From NCBI GenBank assembly GCA_934047225.1, contig OW204001.1:15484201-15548200 (forward strand): a stretch of 64,000 nucleotides of DNA, given 5' to 3'. Within the stretch, counting starts at the first letter, position 1; the number at the start of each line of letters is the position of its first letter. Position numbers and translations under genes: made by a program. Origin of the DNA: Ypsolopha sequella (taxonomy: Eukaryota > Arthropoda > Insecta > Lepidoptera > Ypsolophidae). Below, one piece after another: positions 34,187 to 44,633 of the stretch. The notes beneath the pieces were generated by a model. That model was not told the DNA's origin. It did not search any database and saw only the letters and a list, made by a program, of their open reading frames with translations.

Positions 34187-34270
34187 TATATGACAAAAAA
34201 GTTGATGGGTGTTGAATAGGTACATAATAGGTTAGGATTATATTTACAAAAAAAAATGTTTATGTCAATC

Positions 34271-34315
34271 ATTCGACCGATGACGGCCTCATTGAAGAGG
34301 TAAAAATTTATTGAA
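34271..34315 (+). ncRNA. Hammerhead-like RNA motif, copy 2
   Basis: TTCGA (34272-34276), CCGATGACGGCCTC, a 6-base ATTGAA loop, GAGGTAAAAATTTA and TTGAA (34311-34315). The outer stem pairs with one G-U. The CTGATGA box is CCGATGA and GAAA is changed, so it is degenerate. TGTCAATCA upstream matches TGTCAACCA upstream of the 46371 copy. Confidence 0.35.
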
Positions 34316-34900
34316 GATGATATACCACCAAGAAACATCAATCGAATCCATCGAATACCTGTCAAATAAGTTAAATCGTGCTTCATCGAATCGACATCAT
34401 TATAAAGGTAAGTAGGTGTTCACCGGACCAAGACACTCCCTCCCCTCTAAAACAAATCATAAATAAATGAGTAAACTTGAGCGAGTCCCAGTTGTGTATA
34501 AAGAGATGAAAGCAATTTCCCCAAATTGTTTCACCCTTAGCTTAGCCCAAATTCAGGCTGCAAATAACTACGGGCAAATTGGTCCTTCTCCTCGAGCTAC
34601 CCTAGTCCTAAAATAAATGACCTAATTTATATCCTTATTTTAACATCCTGCATAACCCAGTTGCCGGATATACAGAGTGTTCCATTAGATCATAATTATA
34701 GGTTAAAATCTCTCAGTGTTCCGAGCAACTATAATTCTGAGAAAATAGCAATATTAAATAACAATATCGTAGTACTTTACATTTATTGAGGAAAATAACA
34801 AATATAATGAGAAAAATATCGTAAAGACATTTTCTTTGAGGGAAACCAATAAAGACTACATAAAATCACTGAACAGAATAGCTTGAGAATTTTATTAGGT
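34316..34900. other. Non-coding stretch, no gene recognised
   Basis: No coding exon or matched repeat is seen. Confidence 0.5.
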
Positions 34901-35095
34901 ACTAGTTTTTGCCGGCGGCTTCGCCCGTGCTGATTTCGTATGCATTTTTCCAGGATAAAAAGTAGCCTATGTCAATCTTCGACTCATAAACTATCTCTAT
35001 GCAAAAAGTCACATCGATCCGTTGCTCCATTGCTGCGTGAAAGAAGGACAAACCAATAAACATACATTCACATTTATAATAGGGGTACGAATACC
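34901..35095 (-). mobile_element. Lep1-like Helitron 3' end
   Basis: On the minus strand the element ends GGGCGAAGCCGCCGGCAAAA followed by CTAGT (plus-strand ACTAG at 34901-34905). CTAGT with an upstream GC-rich hairpin is the hallmark 3' terminus of lepidopteran Lep1/Helitron elements, which insert between A and T without target duplication. The upstream order (GCATAGAGATAGTTTATGAG, AGTAGCC, CACGCAGCAATGG) is shared with 27950 and 28674. Confidence 0.75.
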
Positions 35096-35103
35096 TACTA
35101 AGA

Positions 35104-35245
35104 AAAAAACGCTGTCTGTCTGTCTGTCCGTCTATCATAGGCGTCTATCACAGCTTCAGCCATTACAGGTAGCTAGTTGAAATTTTCTATAACGGTAAAA
35201 AAATTCAATCCAAGGGTTGTCTCCATACAAAAAACCTCCAATAAA
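35104..35245 (+). repeat. Family K fragment
   Basis: (CTGT)n followed by CACAGCTTCAGCCATTACAG and AGTTGAAATTTTCTATAACG resembles the middle of the K copy at 29648. Both termini are missing. Confidence 0.5.
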
Positions 35246-36648
35246 GAATAAAAAACTTTTGGTAGATGCCTAATTTAAAACTTTGTCTCAACTTCTATAA
35301 GTTTTTATGGGTCTCATTAAGAAAATTCAAGTTTTACAAAAGTAAACAAATTAAACAGAAACTTCAACTCAGGAAACAGTAAGAAAGACATTTCCGCAAC
35401 TAAATGTAAAATTATACTCGTTACGCAACTTGGTTTCGCGACTTCCATCCGCTTTTGCAGAAAAGAAACAAAACGCAGTCTCACTCAAATCATGTAGCAT
35501 TTGTTCCGAGCATAAAATGGAGCATCCTGCATTATTTACTGGCAGATACGAGTTGCTAGCAACTTGCTAACGTAAAAGCAACGGGAATATCACATGATTT
35601 TGTCTGCTGCTCATTCAAGCAAGCATAAGGGCTGAGATTTTTGAGGTCCCTCCCTTTGTCTGAGTAGTAGAATCATGTAGCAAAGTGAGTAATGATAATT
35701 AGAAAAGTCATTAAATGTAAAATAAAGTCCTTATTAAACTTTGTAAAAGGTTTGTGATCGCTTTTCAAGTCTCTCTGCGGCTGAAAAAATGAATTGAAAT
35801 GCATCATCATATGTAGGTACATAACGCATAAAATATCTAGGCCTTTATTAATATAATCACATTCTCGGACACTAGATACTAGTACATTATTCTAAAAGTA
35901 TTTACATATCTTCTGCTAGAGGGTTAAGCTTATTCAGAATCACAGTTCAAAAGGAGGTTAATTTTTAATAAATAGAAACCTCGACGTCCGTGTAAGTGAA
36001 TCATATTTTGACCTGTAGTCAGTTACCACCGCAGATGAAAAGGTCTAAGATTATTTTAAGATAGGCTACATCAGCCATTGTAGGAAATTAAAACAGCCAA
36101 CGCCTACACGGTCGTAAAGAAATTCAATAAATATCATCCCGATTTAAGATGACAACGGAATGACCTTGAACCTAGGGATGATTAAAAATCGACCTTATGA
36201 TCTCCTATCGACTAATCTATCTCAGAATGATAGTTATATTACAATACATAACATACTTTATTTATAACATACTTACTTTATTACAATAATTACGAGTATA
36301 TATGTACGTACTTACTTAAATAGAGTACCTGCATGATCCAGATAAGTCATTGTACAGTACAATGTGTACTAAAGGCGAACAGTATAAACTTAATATTTAT
36401 AGTATTAAGCATGCAGTCATGAATATCAATTACTACTTGATACGAAAAGTACCTATTCGAAGTGGCAATGTTTGTGATGATCACATTTTGTGACCATTAT
36501 AATGTTAGTTAGTTTCCTCGTGATGTGAGTGAATAGATAGAGCAGTTTCGTAAATAGGCCCATTTGTGGATATAGATAAAGTATTATATAAATGTTGTAG
36601 CATGCTACGATTTTTCAGTCAGCTAGTTTCTGGGTTGCAAACCTGCTC
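35246..36648. other. Non-coding stretch, no gene recognised
   Basis: No coding exon, splice pattern or matched repeat is seen. Confidence 0.5.
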
Positions 36649-36901
36649 CAGTAGCGTGCATAGAACTTTTTATTGGAAAAGAAATGAGTAGGCTAAGTTA
36701 GAAAATAAAAAAAATATAAAAAATAATCAATATCATATTATTTGTATGACGTCAGGGTAGACGGTCAATGTCTACACTAGAGTGACATTTTTTATACATA
36801 TATTTTTGTTTCAAAGTGGTATTGAAATTTCTCATATTTTTTTATTGTCAATCTTGACCTTCTCTTTGCTTTTCTAGCAAAAAGTCCTGTACACGCCACT
36901 G
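36649..36901. mobile_element. Palindromic MITE, family H copy 2
   Basis: Left CAGTAGCGTGCATAGAACTT and right AAGTCCTGTACACGCCACTG are inverted repeats. TATGACGTCAGGGTAGACGG inside matches copy 1 at 4248. CCTGCT lies on both sides and may be part of an 8-bp-class target duplication. Confidence 0.7.
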
Positions 36902-37146
36902 CCTGCTACATTCTAATGTGGGTTTTGGTAAAATATACGTCGTATCAAAGACTATACTCCGTAATTATTCCCACGTTTTTAATATTTTTAATGTTTTCAC
37001 GAACTATCTTCCTACTAAATTTTGACATAAGAATAATTTTTTCTGTTTGCCTATAATTTCTCGTTACGGGAAATCTCAAGGACCTTACTTGTAATATTTC
37101 ACGTAATATATAGTCTGTCCATAAAAATAAATTTCATTTATTACAG

Positions 37147-37316
37147 GTACAGCCGGAGTGACAGACGAAAATGGCTCGTAAATCCTCAGTGTTAAGACTT
37201 AGTGAACATTCATGAGTGCAGTGCAGTGGGTCGGCAGATGATGTGGAGGTGGTGCGGGGGTGTTTGACAGTGTGAGGGGTGCGCGGGGAGTGACGGATGC
37301 GGGGGAGCGTGTACAG
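37147..37316 (+). other. Probable 5'UTR exon of the MCT-like gene
   Basis: A G-rich block in AT-rich surroundings, preceded by TTTCATTTATTACAG (acceptor-like, so it may be internal) and ended by CAG|GTAAGT, a perfect donor. It contains ATGs at 37171 (14 codons, MARKSSV...), 37236 region (ATGATG, under 10 codons) and 37297. The last would continue through the junction into exon 42872 and stop at 42909-42911, in frame with the main ORF but separated from it by that stop. It is therefore non-coding for the transporter, with regulatory upstream ORFs. Linkage to the next exon is inferred from order and strand only. Confidence 0.55.
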
Positions 37317-37454
37317 GTAAGTACATATCTGGAAAGTTACAATCCTACGGCTAACTGAGAGATAAAACAGTATGTATGAGTGGCGACGGTTTCTGCTTGA
37401 AAGTACATTGCATTGTGACATCTTGTATGAAATATAACGTCATATCAAGAACAT

Positions 37455-37598
37455 AGTGCGACAAGGTTCTTTTGGCGCGTGGATGACATTGACCGGGGGG
37501 CGCAGCTGTGAAACAAGGGTTACGTTTTATTAGGATAGCGGCGTTAGTTCCGATTTTGGCCACGACCAATACAAGCACCGAAAGAGCCTTGTCGCACT
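37455..37598. mobile_element. MITE, family L copy 1
   Basis: Inverted ends AGTGCGACAAGGTTCTTTTG and CGAAAGAGCCTTGTCGCACT bound about 144 bp containing GGGGGGCGCAGCTGTGAAAC. A second copy at 48636-49169 is interrupted by a retrotransposon end. Confidence 0.75.
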
Positions 37599-38002
37599 GT
37601 ATTTCGTTGTTTAAAAGCCACACCATAACTTTGCTCTAACATAGCTATTCCGGAGTAATTGGGTACTCCGTTTTTGGGTTGTGCCTGTGCCGCTGACTGA
37701 TGGACAGGTTTACACTAAGGCTTGACTATCATTCTTTGATGAAAACCAAAAGTTATCCTGTACATAACGTGTCTGCTTGAGAAGTGCCTGTTTTCGTGTT
37801 ACTATCACGTTCAGAGATAGTGTAGAACCGTCTATTTATTATTATGTCGTTGATTAATTACTCTTTGACTGAAACCGCTGTACCGCGCCTTAGGCACCGC
37901 GTGGCTAGGCGGAAGCAGCAAAGATCCCTAAAATAATTGTCACTTTCAGAATCGTTGTCAATAAATAAAAATTATATTTTTTTCGCTTTTTGTGTACTTA
38001 AA
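37599..38002. other. Intronic stretch, nothing recognised
   Basis: No exon or repeat match is seen. Confidence 0.5.
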
Positions 38003-38292
38003 CCTTAGAGTATATATAAGTAAACTATAGAGCGCGCGTGAGCAAATTATAGCGTAAACACGGGTATGAACACTGTTCATACCATTTTTTTTAAAGTAAT
38101 TACTGTAAAATAAAGCAAAACCAAAAATAATATTATTTATTTGCATCGCTAACATTGATATAACAAAATTAATCAGTGATATAAACAAAATTAATCAGCA
38201 GTTTGTACTATGGAAACTGCTTACGGTCGGCACAAGGCGCTACTAGCGATGCGCGTGCTCTATAGTTTACTTATGTGTAGGTATACTCTAAG
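38003..38292. mobile_element. Palindromic MITE in intron
   Basis: CTTAGAGTATATATAAGTAA (38004 on) with ACTATAGAGCGCGCGTG and the right arm GCGCGTGCTCTATAGTTTAC plus TATACTCTAAG are inverted repeats of about 40 bp, with four extra bases on the right. Inner GAACACTGTTC is a small palindrome. Confidence 0.65.
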
Positions 38293-39249
38293 ACTTAAAC
38301 TAATGTCTGAAGTTCACCTGTTAATTAGAGCTTGATCCGTGAAACAGGCTATACACCGTACATTATCGCTTGATTAGAATGACAGATATCTGTCAGGTCA
38401 TCGATTTACACGCACTTCGTCTGTGAAAGAGGGATCGTATCACCATATTCGAGGGTGGAGCTAGTACATAATACATTTTAACACAGTATAAGGAAGTAGA
38501 CAGTAGTTTAACTTGGCGGTGTCTTTGAAATCAATACCTACGGCCGCTTGGTGCCTAAACACGCGCTAGGGGCAGCAACGTATTTGATAATGCTATATTA
38601 AATTGTCGCATTATTTAATTTAAATAGCCATACAATGCACCACATATTCTATAATTTCGTGCCATAATTTACGAAAATGCGCGGAAGCGGTTTACAGTGT
38701 CAAGGCGGTAACGTGCGTCCGCCGACAGCTCCCGAGATTTCGAAGCGCTTCGTTTCGGGCCGTTTCTATAGAGACATAATACTGCTTCCTTTTCTTTATA
38801 CTGTGATTTTAGTTTCTGCTTAAAGTGCGTGGCTTCAGAGATATATTGGCTCTTGGGATTGAGGTCGTCGTGAGAGGGACTTAACTCTAGTTTGCCGCCC
38901 CTTAGTTGACCACATATCACGGCTTATCGAGGATATGTTTTAGCCCTCACAACCACAGACCGCACGCCCTTTTACCCGTATAAAAGCCGAAAACACTTTT
39001 ACACTTTGACTAACTCACTTTGCCTGCCGGTGATGGCGTAATTGCTACTTTACAAAAGGTTACCGAAAACTATCATCAAAAGACATTGGAAAATACTTTA
39101 GTTACTGCATATAAAAGGAATTTAGATAAAGTCCATGGTTAACTTAGTTTGGTTTTATAAAATCGCCTTTTGACGGTTATTTTGTTCGCTTAAAAAAGTG
39201 TTGTCAAAGTTGGTTCATTCTGCTCCGAGAAAATTTTAAGAGGATAGGT
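38293..39249. other. Intronic stretch with one unrecognised open frame
   Basis: The minus-strand frame 38669-38920 (83 codons) is charged (GGKLELSPSHDDLNPKSQ, KLKSQYKEKEAVLC) and unusually GC-rich for the region, so it could be a remnant of a mobile element protein. I do not recognise a domain and see no splice context. The rest shows nothing. Confidence 0.4.
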
Positions 39250-39470
39250 TCCGCTTGCATACTACCCTGTTACTCCGCGTGGAAAGACCCGCAGTGCGAG
39301 AGGGACGGATTCTGGATAAAACTCAAAATGACTTAAACTTATTTCACTAATTTTAATATTAAAAAAAAAAAGCAAAGTTGCTACGAAATATTTGTCCTGT
39401 TAAGAGTTCAATCAAGTTTATACAGAATTTAGTCCATAAATAATATGAACGGGTTTTTACTTTAATAAAC
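39250..39470 (+). repeat. Dispersed repeat, family I copy 2
   Basis: CCCTGTTACTCCGCGTGGAA, GCAGTGCGAGAGGGACGG and a TTTTAATATTAAAA block match 57728 and 32385. Truncated on the right. Confidence 0.5.
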
Positions 39471-40429
39471 TTATACCTCGACATGAAAACTTTTTTAGAG
39501 CCATCTTTGGCACTTTATTTCTCAATATTGGGATGACTTCTGTGGATTCAGGGGCTCTACCGCGTAATTCTCATCTGTATCAACTTCAAGCAAATGCATG
39601 CGAAATTCAACGCGTGCAAAAGAGATGGCATGTTAGGCGGGCGTCGTCGCACGCACGTCAAATTTCAATCTCAAGTTGATGTTGATGAAAATAAGAATTA
39701 CGCGGTAGACCCACTGTTCCGATATAAGTGTGTATTATATTCCCAAAAAAAATTTTTTTTTTCTTTTTTATGAAGTATTGCTAGATTCTTCAAACCAGGA
39801 AGAATAAATTATGGTTTTGCGTAAACTATCCTCTTACGCCATTAAAAGAAATGAAAATATTGTAGGTTTTCCTTGAATTCGGCCGATAAGCATACAAATG
39901 ATGATTCTTTGGATATAATTTTCAACATTGAACCTAATATTTTAGAGATATCAATGATGGATGAGCAAAATACATACATTTTACTGTAGAAACAAAAATA
40001 TTCATGCTTTAAACACGCTCCTAAGAGAATGGTTTGGCGTTTTTGTAGTTCCGCTCATTATGTTTCATTATTAATGTTTAACAAAATAAAATCTTGTGAA
40101 TAAAATCTGTAAAGTTGGAAAATGTAGAAGTATATTATAATTATGAAAACTGGTCACATTCATATTTTTTGTTTGTATTTTTGAAAGACAAGCTGATCAA
40201 ATTTACAACTACCAGGATTATATAATGTCATGGACCAAGGGATCAATACGGCATTATTCATAATGTCCGGACAGTTTTAAACATGCCCAAACGAGAGGGC
40301 AATATGATAATAATGACTGAAAACAATACGTTGACCAGGCTTTATAAATAATGTCCTTCACCAGTTGGGCAGGATAATAAAAATATGTTTTTTATGACTT
40401 CAGAGCTTCTGCTCATAACTGCAGCAATA
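39471..40429. other. Intronic stretch, nothing recognised
   Basis: AT-rich with no exon or matched repeat. Confidence 0.5.
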
Positions 40430-41740
40430 TACGAGGGGCATGCCAAAAGAAATTAGATACTCAAAAATTATAAAATTTATTCTTTATTACAAGTATCGAT
40501 CTTTTCGAAGTATTCACCCTGAGCCCGTATACACTTTTCCATACGTCTGAACTAATTGGAAAATACCAATGTCCACTCTTCTTTAGACACCTCAGAAATC
40601 TCGAAAATATAGGCAGCCAGTGCATCTTCTTTGCTTTCAAACTTCTTCCCCTTTATTTTTTCTTTGATTTTTGGAAACAGGTAAAATCACAAGGTGCTAG
40701 GTCAGGGGAATATGGTGAGTGAGGGAGGATTGACGCATTTTTTGAGTTGAAAAGTCAAGTGTTTTGGCAGACGTGTGCGACGCCACATTGTCGTGGTGCC
40801 CGAGAAGGCGTCGGATTCCTGACTTTGGTCGTTTGTCACACCAAGCTGATATTACTGTTGGAGCACAAACTGTCACATACCATTCGGAGTTCATCGTTCT
40901 TTGATTCTCTAGCACTACAGTAGCAATATGATCCGTTTTGCTGAAAAACGAGGCGACCATTTGTTTCTGTGTGCTTCGTGCACGGCGACATTTCGTTGGA
41001 GTTGGCTCATCTTCAAAGCACCATACAGTCGAATGTCACTTTGTTTCGGGATCATAGTTATAAAGCCATGTTTCATCAACAATCAGTATATCATACACAT
41101 TTTTTTTCTCGCCACCGTCGAATTTATCTATCATGAATAGGCACCAATCCAACCGACGGTCATTCTGCTCATCGGTAAGTTTGTGCGGCACCCATCTCAA
41201 ACAACATTTACGGAGAGAAAGGTGGTCGTGAATTATGGTTTGCATTGCTGCTGATCCAATTTCCTGTTCTCGCTCCAGCTCTACATACATAATTCGTTGG
41301 TTATCGCGAATAAGTTTTTCGACTGCACGAAAGTTTTCTTCTTTGACCGCGGTTGGCAGCCGACCTGTCTTCGCTTCATCTTTGAGACATCCCCGTCCTC
41401 TTTTAAATTCAGCAAACCAATTAAATACTGTTGTTCGTGAGCAACCAGACTCACCAAAAGTAGTAGCCAAAAGTTCAAAACATTCTTGAGGCTTAAAACT
41501 TTTTTATAATCATAATAAATCATAGCGCGACAATCACTTCGACTGAGCTCCATTGCTGCAAGCGAATTCCCGCCAGATTCTCGGAAAAATGATGCTCATC
41601 CAAATAAAAAAAAAAAGAAATGATGTGCGTTCTATTTTCAGATATATCAACAAACAACCAGCCTATAAGATTATGTATAACTTGCCAGTGTCACTCAAAG
41701 GAGTAAAGAGTATCTAACTTCTTTTGGCATGCCCCTCGTA
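40430..41740 (-). mobile_element. mariner element, complete but dead
   Basis: The element 40432-41738 is bounded by 31-bp inverted repeats starting CGAGGGGCATGCCAAAAG, with one mismatch between ends, and by TA on both sides (40430-40431, 41739-41740). It encodes a broken mariner transposase on the minus strand, opposite to the host gene whose intron it occupies. Length (1307 bp) is typical for full-length mariners. Confidence 0.93.
40485..41553 (-). pseudogene. mariner transposase, multiply disrupted
   Basis: The start MELSRSDCRAMIYYDYKK is at 41553. A frameshift near 41490 moves to the frame with TTFGESGCSRTTVFNWFAEF (helix-turn-helix region) and LIVDETWLYNYDPETK, whose D (about 41077) is the first catalytic aspartate. 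A TGA follows at about 41038. The same frame resumes with KQMVASFFSKTDHIATVVL and HHDNVASHTSAKT (second D). A further frameshift precedes PYSPDLAPCDF near 40700 (third D; spacing fits DD34D), and the end reads GEYFEKI near 40500. All three catalytic aspartates survive, but at least two shifts and one stop prevent a full protein. Confidence 0.9.
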
Positions 41741-42391
41741 CAACGTTTTAACTTGTTTTAAAAGAAAGTTTGTTGACTATAATTGACTATGAAAACTTGC
41801 TGAGTTCCACATATTTAATAGAAAGGACCCTAAAAATCTTATTTTAAAACAAGTAAAAAACGTTGAACATTAAGGAACCTTCATGGAACTTGGCACCCAA
41901 TTAGACTTCAATTTTTTTTTTTGCGAAGCTGACTGTGCCTTTGTACCGAAGTTGGCCCCTTTTTCGCATTTATGTTTTTGGTGGAATAAAATAATACCCG
42001 CTAAGTTTCCAAAATTCGTGCCCCTTTGAAAAATAAGATACCACACCCATTTTGTCTATGCTCACACTCCAGTAAGCTGCCTTACCTTACTATGTATAAA
42101 GTAATGCCATTTTGAGAATTTATATTTGGTCGCCGAAGAATGTCGACGAATACGAGTATTGTCTTGTCAGGCGGGATATTACCTTCGTGTTTGAAGACGC
42201 GTGACGCATTATCATAATAACATATTTCACGTTTTTCTCATCACGAAACCTTACATTTCCAACGTTTAATCTTTCCTTATTTTTATGAAATACTCTCTTT
42301 ATTGCTCACTCAAAAAAGCAATTATAATTGATCGATTCGTGTGTCACTAGGGAACAACAACGAAAGTATCTGATATCGCATTGAAGCAATA
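41741..42391. other. Intronic stretch, nothing recognised
   Basis: No exon or matched repeat is seen. Confidence 0.5.
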
Positions 42392-42773
42392 CTCTACGGC
42401 AGGGGTCTCTAAACTACGGCCCACGGGCCAGGACCGGCCCGCGATCACTACCTATTCGGCCCGCGGTCGCTGGCCGCACATGTCCGGTTTCTAGCCCCCT
42501 ATTAGTTTATTTAAAATTCACAAAATTATTTATAACCCTATATCAAGGTCTGCGCACAGCACGCGCTTCGGCTAACTTCGTCTTGCCCGAATTACCAACC
42601 AAAATTGCGAACTGCAGAAGAGATAATAATATCTCAGTGACCGGCTAGTCCCAATACGAAAATTTGTACTTCAAAACTACAGTATGTAGGTATGTAGGTC
42701 TTGGCCCTCGAGACTAATTGGAGGAATCAGTGTGGCCCTAAGGCTAAAAAGTTTGGAGACCCCTGCTCTACGG
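42392..42773. mobile_element. Non-autonomous hAT-like element with 8-bp target duplication
   Basis: The element 42400-42765 (366 bp) begins CAGGGGTCTCTAAACTACGG and ends AAAGTTTGGAGACCCCTG, imperfect inverted ends of about 16 bp. CTCTACGG is duplicated exactly on each side (42392-42399, 42766-42773). CAGGGGT ends with an 8-bp duplication are the hAT signature. The GGCCCGCGG-rich interior encodes nothing. It sits about 100 bp upstream of the exon at 42872. Confidence 0.88.
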
Positions 42774-42871
42774 AATAGAAGAAAAAAAAAACGGATACAA
42801 CTATATTCCAGATAATAACTACGCGCGTACTATTTTGTAGCAGTTAGCGTTACACGTGACGTTTGTTGCAG

Positions 42872-43086
42872 CGTGAGCGAGGGCGTGGAGCGTTGCGCGT
42901 GCGCCCGGTAGCGAGAGCGCGGGTGCGGGTGCTGCTGCGGCCATGGTCGGCTAATGGAGGCGGGCTGGTGGTCACCGTCGCCGTCGGCCTCGCCGCCGCT
43001 GCCGCCGCGCGCCCCGCCACCCGCCACGCCCCGCTGTCGCTGCCGGCATCCCTTCTCCAACAGCTACACCTGCCTTCCACACTATG
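42872..43086 (+). CDS. MCT-like transporter, first coding exon (start codon 42954)
   Basis: Acceptor GTTTGTTGCAG (ends 42871), donor TATG|GTAAAC (43087). An in-frame TAG at 42909 excludes earlier coding, so ATG 42954 is the start. This gives 44 codons plus one base (phase 1). Residues 1-44 are proline- and serine-rich, beginning MEAGWWSPSPSASPPLPP and ending SYTCLPHY: a cytoplasmic N-tail without known domain. The G left over joins AC of the next exon to make Asp45. A mini-ORF (ATG GTC GGC TAA, 42943-42954) in good Kozak context overlaps the start as TAATG. The exon is strongly GC- and CpG-rich, unlike its surroundings. A longer open frame in another phase (42863-43090) is judged a composition artefact because it does not splice onward. 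Confidence 0.8.
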
Positions 43087-43296
43087 GTAAACTGCTTCCT
43101 CCTTTTTTCCCTGATGCTACTGTTTCTTAGATTGGTGGGGTTACTATGCAAAGCAGCAAATATGGCGCTTCTGAAATTATGTCTAGATGTCATTGTCTTA
43201 TTTGCAGTGAGTTTGAATCTTGAATGTGTCAAATATCGAGCACTGCTGATTAACCCAAAAAAACTCTGGACTGGTGAGCCAATGAACACTCCTATA

Positions 43297-43558
43297 CAAG
43301 GCGACTTTTTGATCATCGTCCAAATTCATACTGGTGGCTTGGTAAGTGATCAGTATCATGGATCAATAACAATTTTTGTGAAATTCGCAAATTGAAATTT
43401 CGACTCCCCATAGTGATTCACTCGGGACTGGAAGTAAATTTCTATGGGAACCCGAAATTTCATTTTACGAACTTCACAAAAATTGTTACTGATCCAAGAT
43501 ACTGATCACTTATCAAGCCTCCAGTATGAATTTGGACGATGATCAAAATGTCACCTTG
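43297..43558. mobile_element. Palindromic MITE, family G, in intron
   Basis: The arms CAAGGCGACTTTTTGATCAT and ATGATCAAAATGTCACCTTG are inverted repeats extending about 85 bp inward. TA flanks both ends. A half copy lies at 26570-26626. It sits about 210 bp after the first coding exon. Confidence 0.8.
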
Positions 43559-43899
43559 TATACATAAATTACTCAACCTGGTGTTATAGAATAACCTACA
43601 CACACTCTGGTCAGTAGCCTGGCTTCCTCAGCCCGAATTTGTCCACTGCAATGTTACAATATAATGCGCGATACGTGTACGTGTTCAGCATCTCGAATGA
43701 GAAGCCTCAATATACGAAATCAGAGAAGTGGTTCGTTCCCCACTAAGGCTATCCAGCGCTATCGACTACCTTTGTTTAGTCGACGATTTACGGAGCCCGG
43801 TGTGACTAACTCGACGCTATTATGTACGTGCTTTCTTATTTAGCCGGTTTTCGTGGAGCAAAATAAGCATTATTACCCTTATTATATTGATATTTAAAT
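43559..43899. other. Intronic stretch, nothing recognised
   Basis: No exon or matched repeat is seen. Confidence 0.5.
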
Positions 43900-44235
43900 G
43901 TATATACATATATATATTATAGATGTATTTATCAATATATTCTTGTGTATTTGTTTATGTAAGTCTATGATATCTATTAAAATTAAGTTTAATTTGGTAG
44001 GTTATTTGTATTTACACTTTATTGATTTTCATTTAATTTACTCTATCTATTACGTCTATCCCCCTATTTTTACTTTTCTAGTGACTATTTCTTCACCACC
44101 CAAAGGTTGGCTGGAAGAAATCGCTTTAAGTGATAAGTCCGCCTTTGTACAAAATTATGTTTTCAATACTCTGTTTTCTTTTATATGTCTTTTGTGTACA
44201 ATAAAGTGTCAATTCATTCATTCATTCATTCATTA
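43900..44235 (+). mobile_element. Non-LTR retroposon 3' end with (ATTC)n tail
   Basis: GGTTGGCTGGAAGAAATCGC, TTAAGTGATAAGTCCGCC and GTGTACAATAAAGTG followed by (ATTC)n (44212-44233) form a 3'UTR and tail pattern I know from lepidopteran retroposons. No coding portion is attached; the left limit is approximate. Confidence 0.6.
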
Positions 44236-44482
44236 TTTATATAATTTTGTTGTACTTCCAAGTTGATAATTGGCGTGTCTCTTAAGAATTTCCTTTTAAA
44301 TGGTAACACCACCTACAATGATCAGAAATACTTGAAAGACTGTTATACTTACACCATGGTAGAGCTCTACGTCGCAATAAGCAATCGTTCAAAGCGAATG
44401 GCCCTCTTGGTGTTTGCCGACGCTGTAACAAAATTAACCTCTTTGATCGACGAATCTAATTATCGTAATACGATTTTCTCAG

Positions 44483-44633
44483 ACGGCTGGCCAGATGGGG
44501 AGGAGGAGTCGACAGCAGGAGCGTTACGCGAGCGCGAACTACGCTCGTTACACCGCACCGTGCCTGCGTTACGCCGCCGCGAGTTGGATACGCGTGCCAT
44601 CAAGCACCACTTCTATCCTGAAGGAGGATGGGG
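44483..44633 (+). CDS. MCT-like transporter, second coding exon
   Basis: Acceptor ATTTTCTCAG (ends 44482), donor GGG|GTAACT (44634). The 151 bases complete Asp45 and encode residues 46-94 plus two bases of Gly95 (phase 2). The sequence is acidic then arginine-rich (DGWPDGEEES, LRERELRSLHR, LRRRELDTRAIKHH), followed by FYPEGGWG. Residues 91-96 (EGGWGW once joined to the next exon) match the [D/E]G[G/S][W/F][G/A]W signature that precedes transmembrane helix 1 in SLC16/MCT proteins. Both flanking phases fit their partners, which is the strongest support for this exon. Upstream codons of the same open frame (44263-44482) are intron. Confidence 0.88.

Noticed and set aside
42863..43090. 75-codon open frame in another phase of the first coding exon
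   Set aside because: Low-complexity R/A/V product of a GC-rich exon; it cannot splice in phase to the next exon, whereas the frame starting 42954 can.
43084..43395. 103-codon open frame with a hydrophobic start
   Set aside because: It begins inside the last bases of the first coding exon and runs through the intron into the family G MITE arm; no domain and no splice support.
44263..44482. Upstream part of the open frame that contains exon 44483-44633
   Set aside because: It lies before a good acceptor, overlaps no exon partner, and the phase join from 43086 requires the frame to begin at 44483.
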